Below the pieces are notes generated by a model. It searched no databases, was not told the DNA's origin, and worked only from the letters and a program-made list of their open reading frames with translations. Source: CAZISM01 sp964541895 (GTDB taxonomy: Bacteria; Zhuqueibacterota; Zhuqueibacteria; Residuimicrobiales; Residuimicrobiaceae). From it: a DNA stretch of 53,916 nt. A program made the translations under genes and the position numbers. Where the stretch lies: the NCBI GenBank assembly GCA_964541895.1, contig CAZISM010000025.1, positions 1 to 53,916 on the forward strand, written 5' to 3'. Numbering within the stretch: the first letter of the stretch is position 1; each line of letters opens with the position of its first letter. This document shows, one piece after another, positions 33,351-41,735 of the stretch.

Positions 33351-35861
33351 TCATTGCAGACAAAACGTCACGATCTCAAACGGCGCACACGCGAATTCGA
33401 CATGATTGTCTTTCATCGCCAGCTCTTGCGGATGTTCTTCGAGCAGATTGGTTTTGAGAACCTGCTTGATCGCAGGCAAGAGCGTCATGCGAACTTTGTG
33501 CGGCCTGCCGCTGGTTTCAAAGCCACGCACAACCACACTTTTGCCGTCCTGCGACCGTTTCAGAGCGGTCATGACAAAATCGGGTGTGAAGGATACCAGT
33601 CCTGCAGACGGCAGCGTTCGATCCAAAACGGTGATCATGGGGATATTAAAGCTCTGTCCCAGCGCCATAAGGTTGCCATTTTGCCAAGACCCCGCATGGG
33701 AAACCAGGCAGTAATCGAACTCGTGGGTGCCGTGTTCCCTGGCCAGCTCGGTCTGGGTGCTCGTTTCGTATCCCGGCACCTTCCGTTTCAAGCCGCTGCG
33801 CTGATAGTTGGTATAATTGTTAAAGGTGCGCAGCAACACCAGTTCCAGCCGCTCGTCCTGCAGCCAGTACCCCGGCAGGCCGCGGTTGAGCAGAGCCAAT
33901 CCATAGTGGCCGTCAGAATAATCGACCCAGGTCTGTGCACCGACATACCCCTGCTGACACGGCGTGGCGGCAAACGCCGTTTCGTAGGTGCGCTTAATGT
34001 TCGCCGTATCCATTTTAAGAGCAAAGGAGGTTTTGAAAAACAAATCGCCGCCGCTGAAATCAACGATACGGGTGTGGAAATCGACGCGCGCCATGTGATC
34101 GGGCAGCGATACCGTACGTTCGATGCGGCACTCTTTAAAACTGCTGTGACAGAGCAGACGCGTGGCCAACGCATCCCGCTCAACACGGCAGACGGTTGTG
34201 CGATACTCTCTGCTGCGCCACTCGGTTCCGGTCAGGTACATGACGCCTTCCAGGTCAGGATTTTTCTCCTGCTCTGCCACTATTTCATTGCCGCGACCCT
34301 GCAACAGCTCCTGGCGCAATTTTTTATCAAACAAAGATACCAGATCACCGGTGAGCGTATCGACCACGATGCTGTAAAACTCGTTTTCAATCCTGTCGGA
34401 GATCAGGCCGGGGGGAGACGAATCCTTTTGGGCTGTCCGGACCACTTGATACTCCCGAACCGACAGTGCCGGCATATCTCGCGCCAGCCACTCCAGCACC
34501 GCTTCTGTGGGCGTGTCCGCCGGTATGGTCACGCGGCAGGGAACGATGACGCCCGAGGCCGAGCGCAATGCGATCTCTTGCCGGTCCGGCAACGACGCCT
34601 GCGGCAGCCGTAACCGAACCAGCTCGCTGCGGGGAAATGAGAGGGAATTCATAATGGCAATGCGATTCGTCGCCTGCGACGCCTCGCAGGACGCGTGCAT
34701 CAGTTTTTCACTGCCTGTCAGCACCTGTTGCAGCCTGGCCATGGCCGCTTCATATACGCGATCATGATGACTGCCGCCGATAATGTCGTGAAAATGGGTG
34801 AACAGGAGTTTTTCCCACAGTTCGCTAAACTGCTCTTTCGGATAGGCCTTGCCCTGATGCCAGGCCAGGGTGGCCAGCAACTCGGCGTTGAACAGGCTCG
34901 CTTCCGCCTGGCGGTTACGCTTTTTCAATTCGATGCGGTTAGAGTAGCAGCCGCGCAAATCAGCCGCGCGATAGGGCGGATTGAAATCGCACTGTATCAC
35001 CGGCAGCGTGTCGGCCTCTTTCTCGATGAGGGCCATGTATTCAGGGCCGGTCACGATGTCCATGTGAGGATCGGTGATGTTGAACAGAGCCAGCTTTTTA
35101 TTCATGACCTCCCTGATTTCGGAAAATCGACGCGGCGGCCGGGCGACGTCACCGCCATAAGGCTGCAGGAGGTGGCCGGAGGTCTGATGGGCCAGATTGA
35201 TCCCCACCTGCGTTTTGGTGGAGTCGTATCCACCGGGCAGCCAGTGAGTCAAAATGCGCGAGCCGTCCGGCGCCTGCCAGTAAAAATTGGCCGGCATGGC
35301 GGCAAAATCGACGTTCAACGGGATGTCGCGCCAAAACATGTTGTAGCGGAAACCGCAGCGCCGCAGAATTTGCGGTATCTGCGGGATCTGCCCAAAGGTG
35401 TCGATGAACCAGCCGCAGTCGCTGCGCAGGCCAAAGGTATCCTCCAGCCAGCGCTGTCCCGTCAGGATCTGCCTGATCAACGCTTCTCCGCACGGCTCGG
35501 CCACTTCCGGCATGACGAACATGCCACCCACCAGAGCGAGCCGTCTTTCGGCCACGACCTGCCTGAAAAATGTCTGCTCCTCAGGAGTGAGCGCGTTGTA
35601 ATAGTCACGCAACAGAAACGTTTGATCCTGAGTGAAACGAAACTCGGGATGGTCTTTGAGCAGCCGGAGCGCCTGATCGAAAATTTCTTTGCTCCACTTT
35701 TTACTGGTGTCGACCGTCCAGTACCACTCGACGTCGATGTGCGAATGGGGCATGATATGGAAAAATCGTTCCTCTTTTTGCCTGGCCGGCAGCACCGTGG
35801 TCAGACAGAGCATCGCTATGAGTAACATCAGGATCGTTTCGTGCGTAACATGATTTGCCAT
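33351..35861 (-). CDS. Secreted GH38 family alpha-mannosidase
   Basis: Zn-dependent retaining alpha-mannosidase, 836 residues. ATG 35861 follows GGAGAG and gives a signal peptide (TILMLLIAMLCLTTVLPA). The frame is open much further upstream to 36497, but that part overlaps the Kef-like gene and reads as Arg/His-rich antisense sequence. The catalytic domain shows the metal site HSHIDVEWYWT (His41, Asp43), the nucleophile Asp154 in GWFIDTFGQIPQIPQIL, and the second metal His in LLFTHFHDIIGGSHHD (about His358). The C-terminal beta-domains run from about 390 to the end. Likely removes alpha-mannose from N-glycan-like or mannan substrates in the periplasm. It is transcribed in the same direction as the SGNH gene. 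Confidence 0.94.
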   Translation of the reverse strand: MANHVTHETILMLLIAMLCLTTVLPARQKEERFFHIMPHSHIDVEWYWTVDTSKKWSKEIFDQALRLLKDHPEFRFTQDQTFLLRDYYNALTPEEQTFFRQVVAERRLALVGGMFVMPEVAEPCGEALIRQILTGQRWLEDTFGLRSDCGWFIDTFGQIPQIPQILRRCGFRYNMFWRDIPLNVDFAAMPANFYWQAPDGSRILTHWLPGGYDSTKTQVGINLAHQTSGHLLQPYGGDVARPPRRFSEIREVMNKKLALFNITDPHMDIVTGPEYMALIEKEADTLPVIQCDFNPPYRAADLRGCYSNRIELKKRNRQAEASLFNAELLATLAWHQGKAYPKEQFSELWEKLLFTHFHDIIGGSHHDRVYEAAMARLQQVLTGSEKLMHASCEASQATNRIAIMNSLSFPRSELVRLRLPQASLPDRQEIALRSASGVIVPCRVTIPADTPTEAVLEWLARDMPALSVREYQVVRTAQKDSSPPGLISDRIENEFYSIVVDTLTGDLVSLFDKKLRQELLQGRGNEIVAEQEKNPDLEGVMYLTGTEWRSREYRTTVCRVERDALATRLLCHSSFKECRIERTVSLPDHMARVDFHTRIVDFSGGDLFFKTSFALKMDTANIKRTYETAFAATPCQQGYVGAQTWVDYSDGHYGLALLNRGLPGYWLQDERLELVLLRTFNNYTNYQRSGLKRKVPGYETSTQTELAREHGTHEFDYCLVSHAGSWQNGNLMALGQSFNIPMITVLDRTLPSAGLVSFTPDFVMTALKRSQDGKSVVVRGFETSGRPHKVRMTLLPAIKQVLKTNLLEEHPQELAMKDNHVEFACAPFEIVTFCLQ

Positions 35862-35899
35862 AAGCTCTCCAACGGTTGATAGCTCAGCGTTACGGTTGC

Positions 35900-36478
35900 T
35901 TAATAGGTGTCCGGATCCACCAGCTTGTAATCCTGTCGACGAACATCGGTGAGAAGACGGTCGATGTTTTCCGTCGCCATACCTGCCATGCGCAGGGTCT
36001 CGTTGGCGATGCGCAGGATGCCGAAGGAAGCACTGCCATGCGGACTGGCGATCTCGCCTTTCTCCTGCAGGATTTGCATGACCAGGGCCGTGGAGGACAT
36101 GGCCAGAGTCAGGCCGATGACCAGCGAAGCCTGCCACGACCAGCTCTGCAGCAGGCCATAACCGGAGATCAACAGGGTGGTGAGAAGAATCTGCAGCGAC
36201 CCGAGCGCAAACACCTGCCGGCGCATGGCCCACAGCCGCGACGGACGCATCTCCAGGCCGATAAGAAAGAGCAACAGCACGATTCCCAGTTCCGCAAAGC
36301 TTCGGACGGCCTCGACGTGGGTGGTAATCTGAGGTACGGGAGCGTGCGGCCCGACAATGATATCGGCGACCAGCAGTCCGGCGATGGAGCCCAGACCAAA
36401 GTGCCTGAACAGGACGGTGGTGATCGTTGAGGTGAATAACAGTATGATAGCGGAAATTATAAAATGGTCGAGTTCCAC
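35900..36478 (-). pseudogene. Kef-type (CPA2) cation/proton antiporter with large internal deletion
   Basis: Residues 1-155 match the start of a KefB/KefC-type membrane domain: GLGSIAGLLVADIIVGPHAP, AELGIVLLLFLIGLEMRPS and SSTALVMQILQEKGEIASPHGSASFGIL. A normal protein would continue with LLFQD and further helices, then a TrkA-N NAD-binding domain. Instead, after Leu155 (about nt 36014) the sequence jumps in frame to RIANETLRMAGMATENIDRLLTDVRRQDYKLV, which looks like the extreme C-terminus of this family. Several hundred residues are missing, so the 192-residue product cannot be a working antiporter. It may be a true deletion or a misassembly. The stop is 39 bp before the GH38 start. Confidence 0.8.
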
Positions 36479-36617
36479 TGCACAGAGCCCCTGCCATATC
36501 CAGGCTTTATTTCATCCATTCATGTAATACCGCGCACCTGGCAAAGTTAATACTTGTGAATGTCTGATGCAAGCAACTTGTTGATGCTGAGGAAGACACC
36601 CCTGCGGCCGGCCGGGA

Positions 36618-36648
36618 TCAGCCTGCGTCGCGCTGCGGCGCAGGCTGA
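36618..36648. other. Perfect 10-bp stem hairpin upstream of rrf2-type gene
   Basis: TCAGCCTGCG (36618-36627) pairs exactly with CGCAGGCTGA (36639-36648) around an 11-nt loop. It lies between the divergent Kef-like and Rrf2 genes. No T-run follows on either strand, so a terminator role is doubtful. It could be an RNA structure in the regulator's leader. Confidence 0.45.
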
Positions 36649-36747
36649 CACATTTCCCTTGCTTCCAGCGGCATTAAAAAGTATCTTATGGCAGCCGTTG
36701 ATACCTTTACAATGGTGCGGGAATTCTATCTCTCAAGGAACAGGGAT

Positions 36748-37152
36748 TTGACGCTTTCAAAAACGACAGAATACGCCCTGCAGATTCTTACCCTGATCGT
36801 GCGGGAAGAGGAGGAGGGTCACTTTACCTCCGCCTATATTTACAAAAAGTTAAAGGTGCCTAAAAAATATCTGCAGCGTTTGCTGACCCTGTTGACTAAA
36901 AAAGGGTTGATCATCAGCACCCGCGGTAAATTCGGCGGCTACGCTCTGGCCAAAAAGGCGCAGGACATATCGCTGGCAGAAATTATCGATGCCGTGCAGG
37001 GATTCAGCGACGAAACCACCTGCTTTTTCGGATTCGGCCGCTGTGCCCTGCAAAAACCGTGTGTCATGCACGAGGTGTGGGCGGAGTCGCAGAACCATCT
37101 GCACGACGTCCTGGCTTCCACCAAATTATCGGATTTGAAAACTAGGGCTTGA
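36748..37152 (+). CDS. Rrf2 family [Fe-S] transcriptional regulator (NsrR/IscR-like)
   Basis: I start at TTG 36748 (AAGGA upstream, 8 bp) because Rrf2 proteins begin MxLSKxxEYAL, exactly as here (TLSKTTEYALQILTLIV). ATGs at 36688 and 36712 add 20 and 12 residues and lack ribosome sites. The winged helix spans residues about 5-75 (KLKVPKKYLQRLLTLLTKKGLI, then GGYALAK). With this start, three cysteines fall at 92, 99 and 105 (TTCFFGFGRCALQKPC), close to the cluster ligands of IscR (92/98/104) and NsrR. Such proteins hold a [2Fe-2S] or [4Fe-4S] cluster that NO destroys, relieving repression. It sits 66 bp before an NO-reductase-like pair, with a 24-bp palindrome between, so it most probably controls them. 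Confidence 0.9.
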   Translation: MTLSKTTEYALQILTLIVREEEEGHFTSAYIYKKLKVPKKYLQRLLTLLTKKGLIISTRGKFGGYALAKKAQDISLAEIIDAVQGFSDETTCFFGFGRCALQKPCVMHEVWAESQNHLHDVLASTKLSDLKTRA

Positions 37153-37165
37153 TTTTTTTGTTTTT

Positions 37166-37189
37166 AATTACTACCTTAAGGTAGTAATT
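37166..37189. promoter_or_regulatory. 24-bp perfect palindrome, probable Rrf2 operator
   Basis: AATTACTACCTT followed immediately by its exact reverse complement AAGGTAGTAATT, with no spacer. It lies 13 bp after the Rrf2 stop and 29 bp before the NOR-like subunit II start. A weak sigma-70 promoter can be drawn across it (TTGATT 37149-37154, 17 bp, TACCTT 37172-37177), which would let a bound dimer block transcription. Binding by the neighbouring Rrf2 protein is inferred. Confidence 0.75.
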
Positions 37190-37218
37190 GATCCCTTAAT
37201 CAACTGAAGGAATTTCTT

Positions 37219-37767
37219 ATGGTAGATTCAACCGTTGTTCTTTGGGGACAAACCATTGCCTATACGGCCTATGTGCTGGTCATTCTCGCGGTGATGGCGT
37301 GGTTTGCGTTCAAGGTGACTCGCGGCGCAGAAGTGAAACCGGTAAAAGCCGGGCTGTTTTACTCGTTTGTCGGCCTCCTGGTGGTGATTGGCGTGTCCCT
37401 GCATATCCTCACCCATGAGACCATCCCGTGGAAACCGCTGGATTTGAATCGTGCCGGGATCAAGGCGGATCAAGAGTTCAGCCTGGTGGTAGCGAATCAC
37501 GCCTTCAAGCTTCCCGCCGACAAACTGGTGATCAAAACGAATCAGCTGGTGCGCTTCAACGTCACCTCGGAGGATCTCACCTACGGGTTCGGCCTGTTTC
37601 GTCAGGACAACACCATGGTTTTTCAGATGCAGGTCATCCCCGGGCATCAAAACGACATCCTGTGGAAGTTCGATCGTCCGGCCGTTTATTCGATCCGATC
37701 CACCGAGTATTCCGGTTGGAAGGGGATCAATATGGTGGTACGGGATGCGGTTCAGGTCATCGACTAA
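37219..37767 (+). CDS. Cupredoxin-fold subunit II of a NO-reductase/oxidase, CuA-less
   Basis: 182 residues: two N-terminal membrane helices (TAYVLVILAVMAWFAF and GLFYSFVGLLVVIGVSLHIL), then a periplasmic cupredoxin domain as in heme-copper oxidase subunit II. The usual CuA motif C-x-E-x-C-G-x-x-H-x-x-M reads S161-T-E163-Y-S165-G-W-K-G169-I-N-M172, and the upstream His is Tyr122 (DLTYGFGLF). So both Cys and both His are lost while Glu163 and Met172 remain. It therefore cannot hold CuA and cannot accept electrons from cytochrome c in the standard way. A quinol-fed enzyme is inferred, as in other CuA-less families. The gene is followed after 21 bp by subunit I and is preceded by the palindrome and Rrf2 regulator. 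Confidence 0.85.
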   Translation: MVDSTVVLWGQTIAYTAYVLVILAVMAWFAFKVTRGAEVKPVKAGLFYSFVGLLVVIGVSLHILTHETIPWKPLDLNRAGIKADQEFSLVVANHAFKLPADKLVIKTNQLVRFNVTSEDLTYGFGLFRQDNTMVFQMQVIPGHQNDILWKFDRPAVYSIRSTEYSGWKGINMVVRDAVQVID

Positions 37768-37788
37768 TTAATCAACGAGAGAGACATT

Positions 37789-39420
37789 ATGAATTTCCTA
37801 CAGACATTGGTCCAGGGCGAACAGGGCGCGTTCAAAGCGAACACGTTGACGCCCATGCAAAAGCTGACGCTGCGCTTTGTTGTGGTCGGTCTGCTCTATT
37901 ACGGATTTGCCGTGATCGAAGGGATGATCATGCGCGCCTATCAGGTCACGCCGTTCAGCCTGATCACTCATGAACAGTATTTTGCCATACTTACCGCGCA
38001 TCCGCTGGTGGGTATTTTCGGTTCCACCTATTCCATTGTTTTTGGTGCGTTTCTTTTTCTGGTGCCGCTGTTGATGAAAAAGCCGTTGTGGAGCTACACG
38101 CTGGCCTTGTGGACGTTTTGGCTCATCACCATCGGCACGTTCGTGTTCTGGTTCTCCGGCTTTGTTTCGCATTACAGTCCGCTGTATACATTGTACTGGC
38201 CTTTGCCGGCCGATTTCACGCAATTCAGCGTCATCGGCGGCACGTTTTTCATTGTCGGCATCGCCCTGGTAATGGTAGGGACGCTCTTTTTCGTCATCAA
38301 TATTTTCAAGACCATCACCTACACCCCGGAGGGCTGGGAGCGTCAGCCGGCCGGCGCGTTGATCAAGTCGGCGCTGGGAGTGACCGGCCTGGCCAATCTG
38401 TTTTCCAAAAAGAAAAAAGAACATCTGGTGTCGTTGCCGGTGGCGGCTATCGCGCGCGGCACCGTGGACACGGCGTTAAACGCCGGCATCATCGTTTTCA
38501 CCGGCGTCTTGATTCTGGTCTATATGGTGGGATCTCTGCTGGGCTATGACCTGCGCCGAACCGCCGTCGATGCGCTGCTGTACAAGAACTGGTTCTGGTG
38601 GGGTTTGGATCTGATCGCCGACGGCCTGGTGCTGATTTTCGTAGCCGGCACCTGGTATTTGCTGGCCACCATGATCACCGGCAAAAAGCTGTTCATGGAA
38701 AACATCGCCCGCGGCGCCCTGTTCGTAGAAATGGTGGTGTCCTGGACGGTGTGGTCGCACCATTTGATGTCTGACCAGGCTCAGCCGGGCATTCTCAAAA
38801 TTCTTTCGGGTGAAATGGTCACGGCCTTTGAATTGATCACCCAGGGTTTGGCCTTCTTTATCACATTGGCGACGCTCTGGAGCGCTCGGCCGCTGAAAAT
38901 GACGCCGCCGCTGAAATTTTTGCTTGGTGGTTTGCTGGGTTTCGCCCTGGCGGTCCCGGCGGGCATCATGCAGGCCGATCTGGGGTTGAACCGGATTTTG
39001 CACAACACCCAGTGGGTGGTCGGACCGCACGTGCACGTAGCCGTGCTGGTGGGTTTGAGCATGACGCTTTATTCGGCGATTTATCTTTTGTTACCGACCT
39101 TGACCAACGGCGCCAAGCTGTACAGCGACAAGCTGGCCAGCCTTCATTTCTGGTTGCACCTGTTGGGCGGAATAGGCATGGGCGCTTTTATGGGCATGGC
39201 CGGTCTGCAGGGTATGTTGCGCCGGACGATGTATTTTAACGGCGAGTATTATACGTACATGGTGCTGGCCGCTCTTTGTGGTGCCATGCTGCTGGCGGCG
39301 TTTCTGCTCTTCTTTATCAATATCGTTATGACCGTCGGCTTGAGCGGCGTCATCGGTATTTTTGCTCCGTCAAAGTTGAAAACCAGAGAACTGGTCGTGC
39401 CGGAGGCGGCAAATGCCTGA
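37789..39420 (+). CDS. Heme-copper superfamily catalytic subunit, atypical nitric oxide reductase
   Basis: 543 residues, about 13 membrane helices. Heme ligands are present: His71 in helix II (LTAHPLVGIFG), and His414/His416 in helix X (VVGPHVHVAVLVG). The helix VII pair is His324-His325 (WSHHLMSDQ), like B-type oxidases. In helix VI the expected FWWxGHP-V-Y is FWWGLDLIADGL: the metal-ligand His is Asp274, and the cross-linked Tyr position is acidic or small. Without that Tyr and with an Asp ligand the site suits non-heme iron and NO reduction (2 NO to N2O) rather than O2 reduction. Alternative NOR families derived from B-type oxidases have been proposed, and I think this belongs near them; phylogeny is needed. 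The Rrf2 Fe-S regulator upstream supports NO detoxification. Confidence 0.85.
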   Translation: MNFLQTLVQGEQGAFKANTLTPMQKLTLRFVVVGLLYYGFAVIEGMIMRAYQVTPFSLITHEQYFAILTAHPLVGIFGSTYSIVFGAFLFLVPLLMKKPLWSYTLALWTFWLITIGTFVFWFSGFVSHYSPLYTLYWPLPADFTQFSVIGGTFFIVGIALVMVGTLFFVINIFKTITYTPEGWERQPAGALIKSALGVTGLANLFSKKKKEHLVSLPVAAIARGTVDTALNAGIIVFTGVLILVYMVGSLLGYDLRRTAVDALLYKNWFWWGLDLIADGLVLIFVAGTWYLLATMITGKKLFMENIARGALFVEMVVSWTVWSHHLMSDQAQPGILKILSGEMVTAFELITQGLAFFITLATLWSARPLKMTPPLKFLLGGLLGFALAVPAGIMQADLGLNRILHNTQWVVGPHVHVAVLVGLSMTLYSAIYLLLPTLTNGAKLYSDKLASLHFWLHLLGGIGMGAFMGMAGLQGMLRRTMYFNGEYYTYMVLAALCGAMLLAAFLLFFINIVMTVGLSGVIGIFAPSKLKTRELVVPEAANA

Positions 39421-39441
39421 CCGTTGAATAGCATAGGAATT

Positions 39442-39481
39442 AAAAAAAAGGCCGCAAAGAAAACCCTGCGGCCTTTTTTTT
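39442..39481. terminator. Bidirectional intrinsic terminator between NOR-like and bacterioferritin genes
   Basis: Eight A, stem GGCCGCA (39450-39456), 10-nt loop, TGCGGCC (39467-39473), eight T. It terminates the plus-strand NOR-like operon (stop at 39420) and, read on the other strand, the convergent bacterioferritin gene (end at 39495). Textbook structure. Confidence 0.93.
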
Positions 39482-39494
39482 ATTGCTGCTCTGA

Positions 39495-39983
39495 TCAGTT
39501 CGCCGCTGGCACCGTGCGGCTGCTCTCGATGGATTGCAGGGCGAGGTACTGTTCGCCGTATTTTTCAATCTTGTCCATTTCCAGGTCGTACTGGCTGTAG
39601 TGGAGCTCCTCATCGGTCACCAGACCTTCAAATATTTTTTTCGAGCCGGAATCTGCGTGGCTGGAACACTCGTTGGCCCAGAGATTATAGTCACGTATGC
39701 TGCTCTCTTCCATTTTTCGGGCTGTTTCCAGCATGGTTTTGGCATCATGAATTTTTTTTACCGGGCCGGAGGCCACCATTTCCACTTCGCCTTTGAGAAA
39801 CAGAATGCGCTCCGCACAGAGCTCCACATGCCGCATCTCTTCCACCGCGGTTCTGAGGAACAGGTCGGACAACAATTTGTAGCCCTGATCGTTGCACTGA
39901 AAATGAAAATACATATACTGGTGCACGGCCGCCATTTCGTCGGCCACCGCCTTGTTCAATAATTCGATACTTTTTTCGTACAT
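39495..39983 (-). CDS. Bacterioferritin-like iron-storage protein
   Basis: 162 residues, a four-helix ferritin-like protein storing or detoxifying iron in the cytoplasm. ATG 39983 follows GGAG and matches the family start. Ferroxidase ligands by alignment with E. coli Bfr: Glu16 (ADEMAAVHQYMY), Glu49 and His52 (VEEMRHVELCAERILFLKGE), Glu93 (MEESSIRDYN), Glu125 and His128 (DEELHYSQYDLE). Met50, in the place of the heme-binding Met of Bfr (DEMKHA), is present, so intersubunit heme is possible. Two cysteines (Cys30, Cys106) are unusual. It converges on the NOR-like operon; a joint role in iron and NO stress is plausible since NO attacks Fe-S clusters. Confidence 0.9.
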   Translation of the reverse strand: MYEKSIELLNKAVADEMAAVHQYMYFHFQCNDQGYKLLSDLFLRTAVEEMRHVELCAERILFLKGEVEMVASGPVKKIHDAKTMLETARKMEESSIRDYNLWANECSSHADSGSKKIFEGLVTDEELHYSQYDLEMDKIEKYGEQYLALQSIESSRTVPAAN

Positions 39984-40160
39984 GATGGACTCCGTTGATA
40001 TAAAGTGGTTTGAGCAGATGTTCAGCTCCTGCGTAGGAGCATTACATAAAGTATACAAAACAACAACGCAAAAATCAAGGGTATTGTCAGCCAGGCAGCT
40101 GTCGGCGGGCGATGCCTCGCGAGCGTCGACAACCCCATAGCGTGATATCGCACCGCGATT

Positions 40161-41645
40161 TTACTCCTTGGTTTCAGATGGGGATTCTTCTTTCTTCCGG
40201 GAGAGAATAGCCTGCACCTTTGCCATGTTTTCCCTGTTGGTGAGAATCAGCAGCACGTCGCCTTCCTGCAGGATGGTTGTGCCGCTGGGCATGATGAATT
40301 TTTCGTTGCGCGAAATCAAGGTGATCAGGCTGTCCCTGGGAAAGTTCAGGTCCAGAATCGTTTTGTCCGCTGCATACGAACCATAGGGAACAAACAGGTC
40401 GATCAATTGCAGATCCATACCTTCGGAATTATCGAAATCGATGGGATAGCGGCGCTGGCGCACCAGAGGCGCATCGACTTTGGCCAACCGGGCAAACAGG
40501 GGAATGGTCGTGCCCTGAACGAGAACGGACGAGATGACGATAAAGAAGACAAGATTGAAGATAAAATGGCTCTCGTCCAGTCCGGCCAGCATGGGAAAAG
40601 TGGCCAGGACGATGGGTACAGAGCCGCGCAGGCCCACCCAGGAGATCAGATGTTTTTCCCGGAACGAAAGCCGGGAAAAGGCCAGGCTGACAAAAACGGC
40701 CACGGGTCGCGCCAGGAAAATCAACGCCAGTGCCACCAGCAGGCCTTTGCCGGCCACCGGAATAAGTTTGGACGGATAGACCAGCAGGCCGAGGGTGAAA
40801 AACATCAGGACGTGCATGAGCCAGGAGATGCCGTCCTGAAAGCGGATCAGGCTCTTTTTATGTGAAAAAGGCAGGTGCCCCAGAACCAGGCCGGAAATAT
40901 AGACCGCGAGAAATCCACTGCCGCCGAGCCAGGCGGTCAGCGCATAGGTGAGCAGCACCCAGCCCAGAGAGAGAACAGGATAGAGCCCTTCATAATCCAG
41001 GGCAATGCGTTTGATGAGATGAATAAAGAGCCGCGCCATTACATAACCCAGGACCAGGCCCAGCGCCATTTGCTGGACAAAAAGCGGGATCAGGATCAAA
41101 AAGGATCGTTCCGGATTTTTGATCAATTCGATCAGACCAACGGTCATGAATACGGCCATAGGATCGTTGCTTCCCGATTCGAGCTCAAGCAACGGTCGAA
41201 GGGGCTCTTTAAGGCCGACGCTCCTGGAACGCAGCACAGCAAACACGGCAGCTGCATCGGTAGAGGAGACGATGGCGCCGATCAGAAGGCTGTTCATCCA
41301 GGAGAGGCCCAGCACCAGCCAGACAAAAACACCGGTTACCAGTGCCGTGAGCAGCACGCCCATCGTGGCCAGTGAAAGGCCTGGTTTGAGCGTCCTGCGC
41401 ACGCTGCCAAAGTCGGTTTCGAGGCCGCCGGCAAAAAGGATAAAAGCCAGCGCCAGCGTGGCCAGGGACTGCGCCAAACGGGCATCTTCAAAATAGATGC
41501 CACCCGGGCCGTCCGAGCCGGCCAGCATTCCCAGGCCGAGAAAGAGCAGCAAGGTGGGGACGCCGATTCGCTCCGAGACTTTGCTGAGGACGACGCTGAT
41601 AACCAGGATGGCGGCGGCAATTAAAAGTATGAGCTCTGTATTCAT
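40161..41645 (-). CDS. CPA1-type Na+(K+)/H+ antiporter with RCK_C domain (NhaP2/CvrA-like)
   Basis: 494 residues from ATG 41645. About 12 membrane helices include the family core motifs SSTDAAAVFAVL and LESGSNDPMAVFMTVGLIEL, the latter with the conserved Asn-Asp ion-binding pair. A cytoplasmic RCK_C/TrkA-C domain follows (about residues 400-475: GSYAADKTILDLNFPRDSLITLISRNEKFIMP, then TILQEGDVLLILTN), which gates such transporters in response to ligand or ionic conditions. This arrangement matches the E. coli K+/H+ antiporter NhaP2 (CvrA). It would export K+ or Na+ in exchange for protons. Single gene; a longer frame to 41723 has no ribosome site. Confidence 0.94.
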   Translation of the reverse strand: MNTELILLIAAAILVISVVLSKVSERIGVPTLLLFLGLGMLAGSDGPGGIYFEDARLAQSLATLALAFILFAGGLETDFGSVRRTLKPGLSLATMGVLLTALVTGVFVWLVLGLSWMNSLLIGAIVSSTDAAAVFAVLRSRSVGLKEPLRPLLELESGSNDPMAVFMTVGLIELIKNPERSFLILIPLFVQQMALGLVLGYVMARLFIHLIKRIALDYEGLYPVLSLGWVLLTYALTAWLGGSGFLAVYISGLVLGHLPFSHKKSLIRFQDGISWLMHVLMFFTLGLLVYPSKLIPVAGKGLLVALALIFLARPVAVFVSLAFSRLSFREKHLISWVGLRGSVPIVLATFPMLAGLDESHFIFNLVFFIVISSVLVQGTTIPLFARLAKVDAPLVRQRRYPIDFDNSEGMDLQLIDLFVPYGSYAADKTILDLNFPRDSLITLISRNEKFIMPSGTTILQEGDVLLILTNRENMAKVQAILSRKKEESPSETKE

Positions 41646-41735
41646 GTTATGGCCTGTGACTTCAGGTACACGAGAATCCGGCATTTGCTGTTGCTGTCGT
41701 GCAGCAAACAGCAGCGAGTTCAAGATATGAATGTC

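Noticed and set aside
35862..36497. N-terminal extension of the GH38 frame to 36497
   Set aside because: Overlaps the Kef-like gene, reads Arg/His/Gly-rich, and would bury the signal peptide at ATG 35861.
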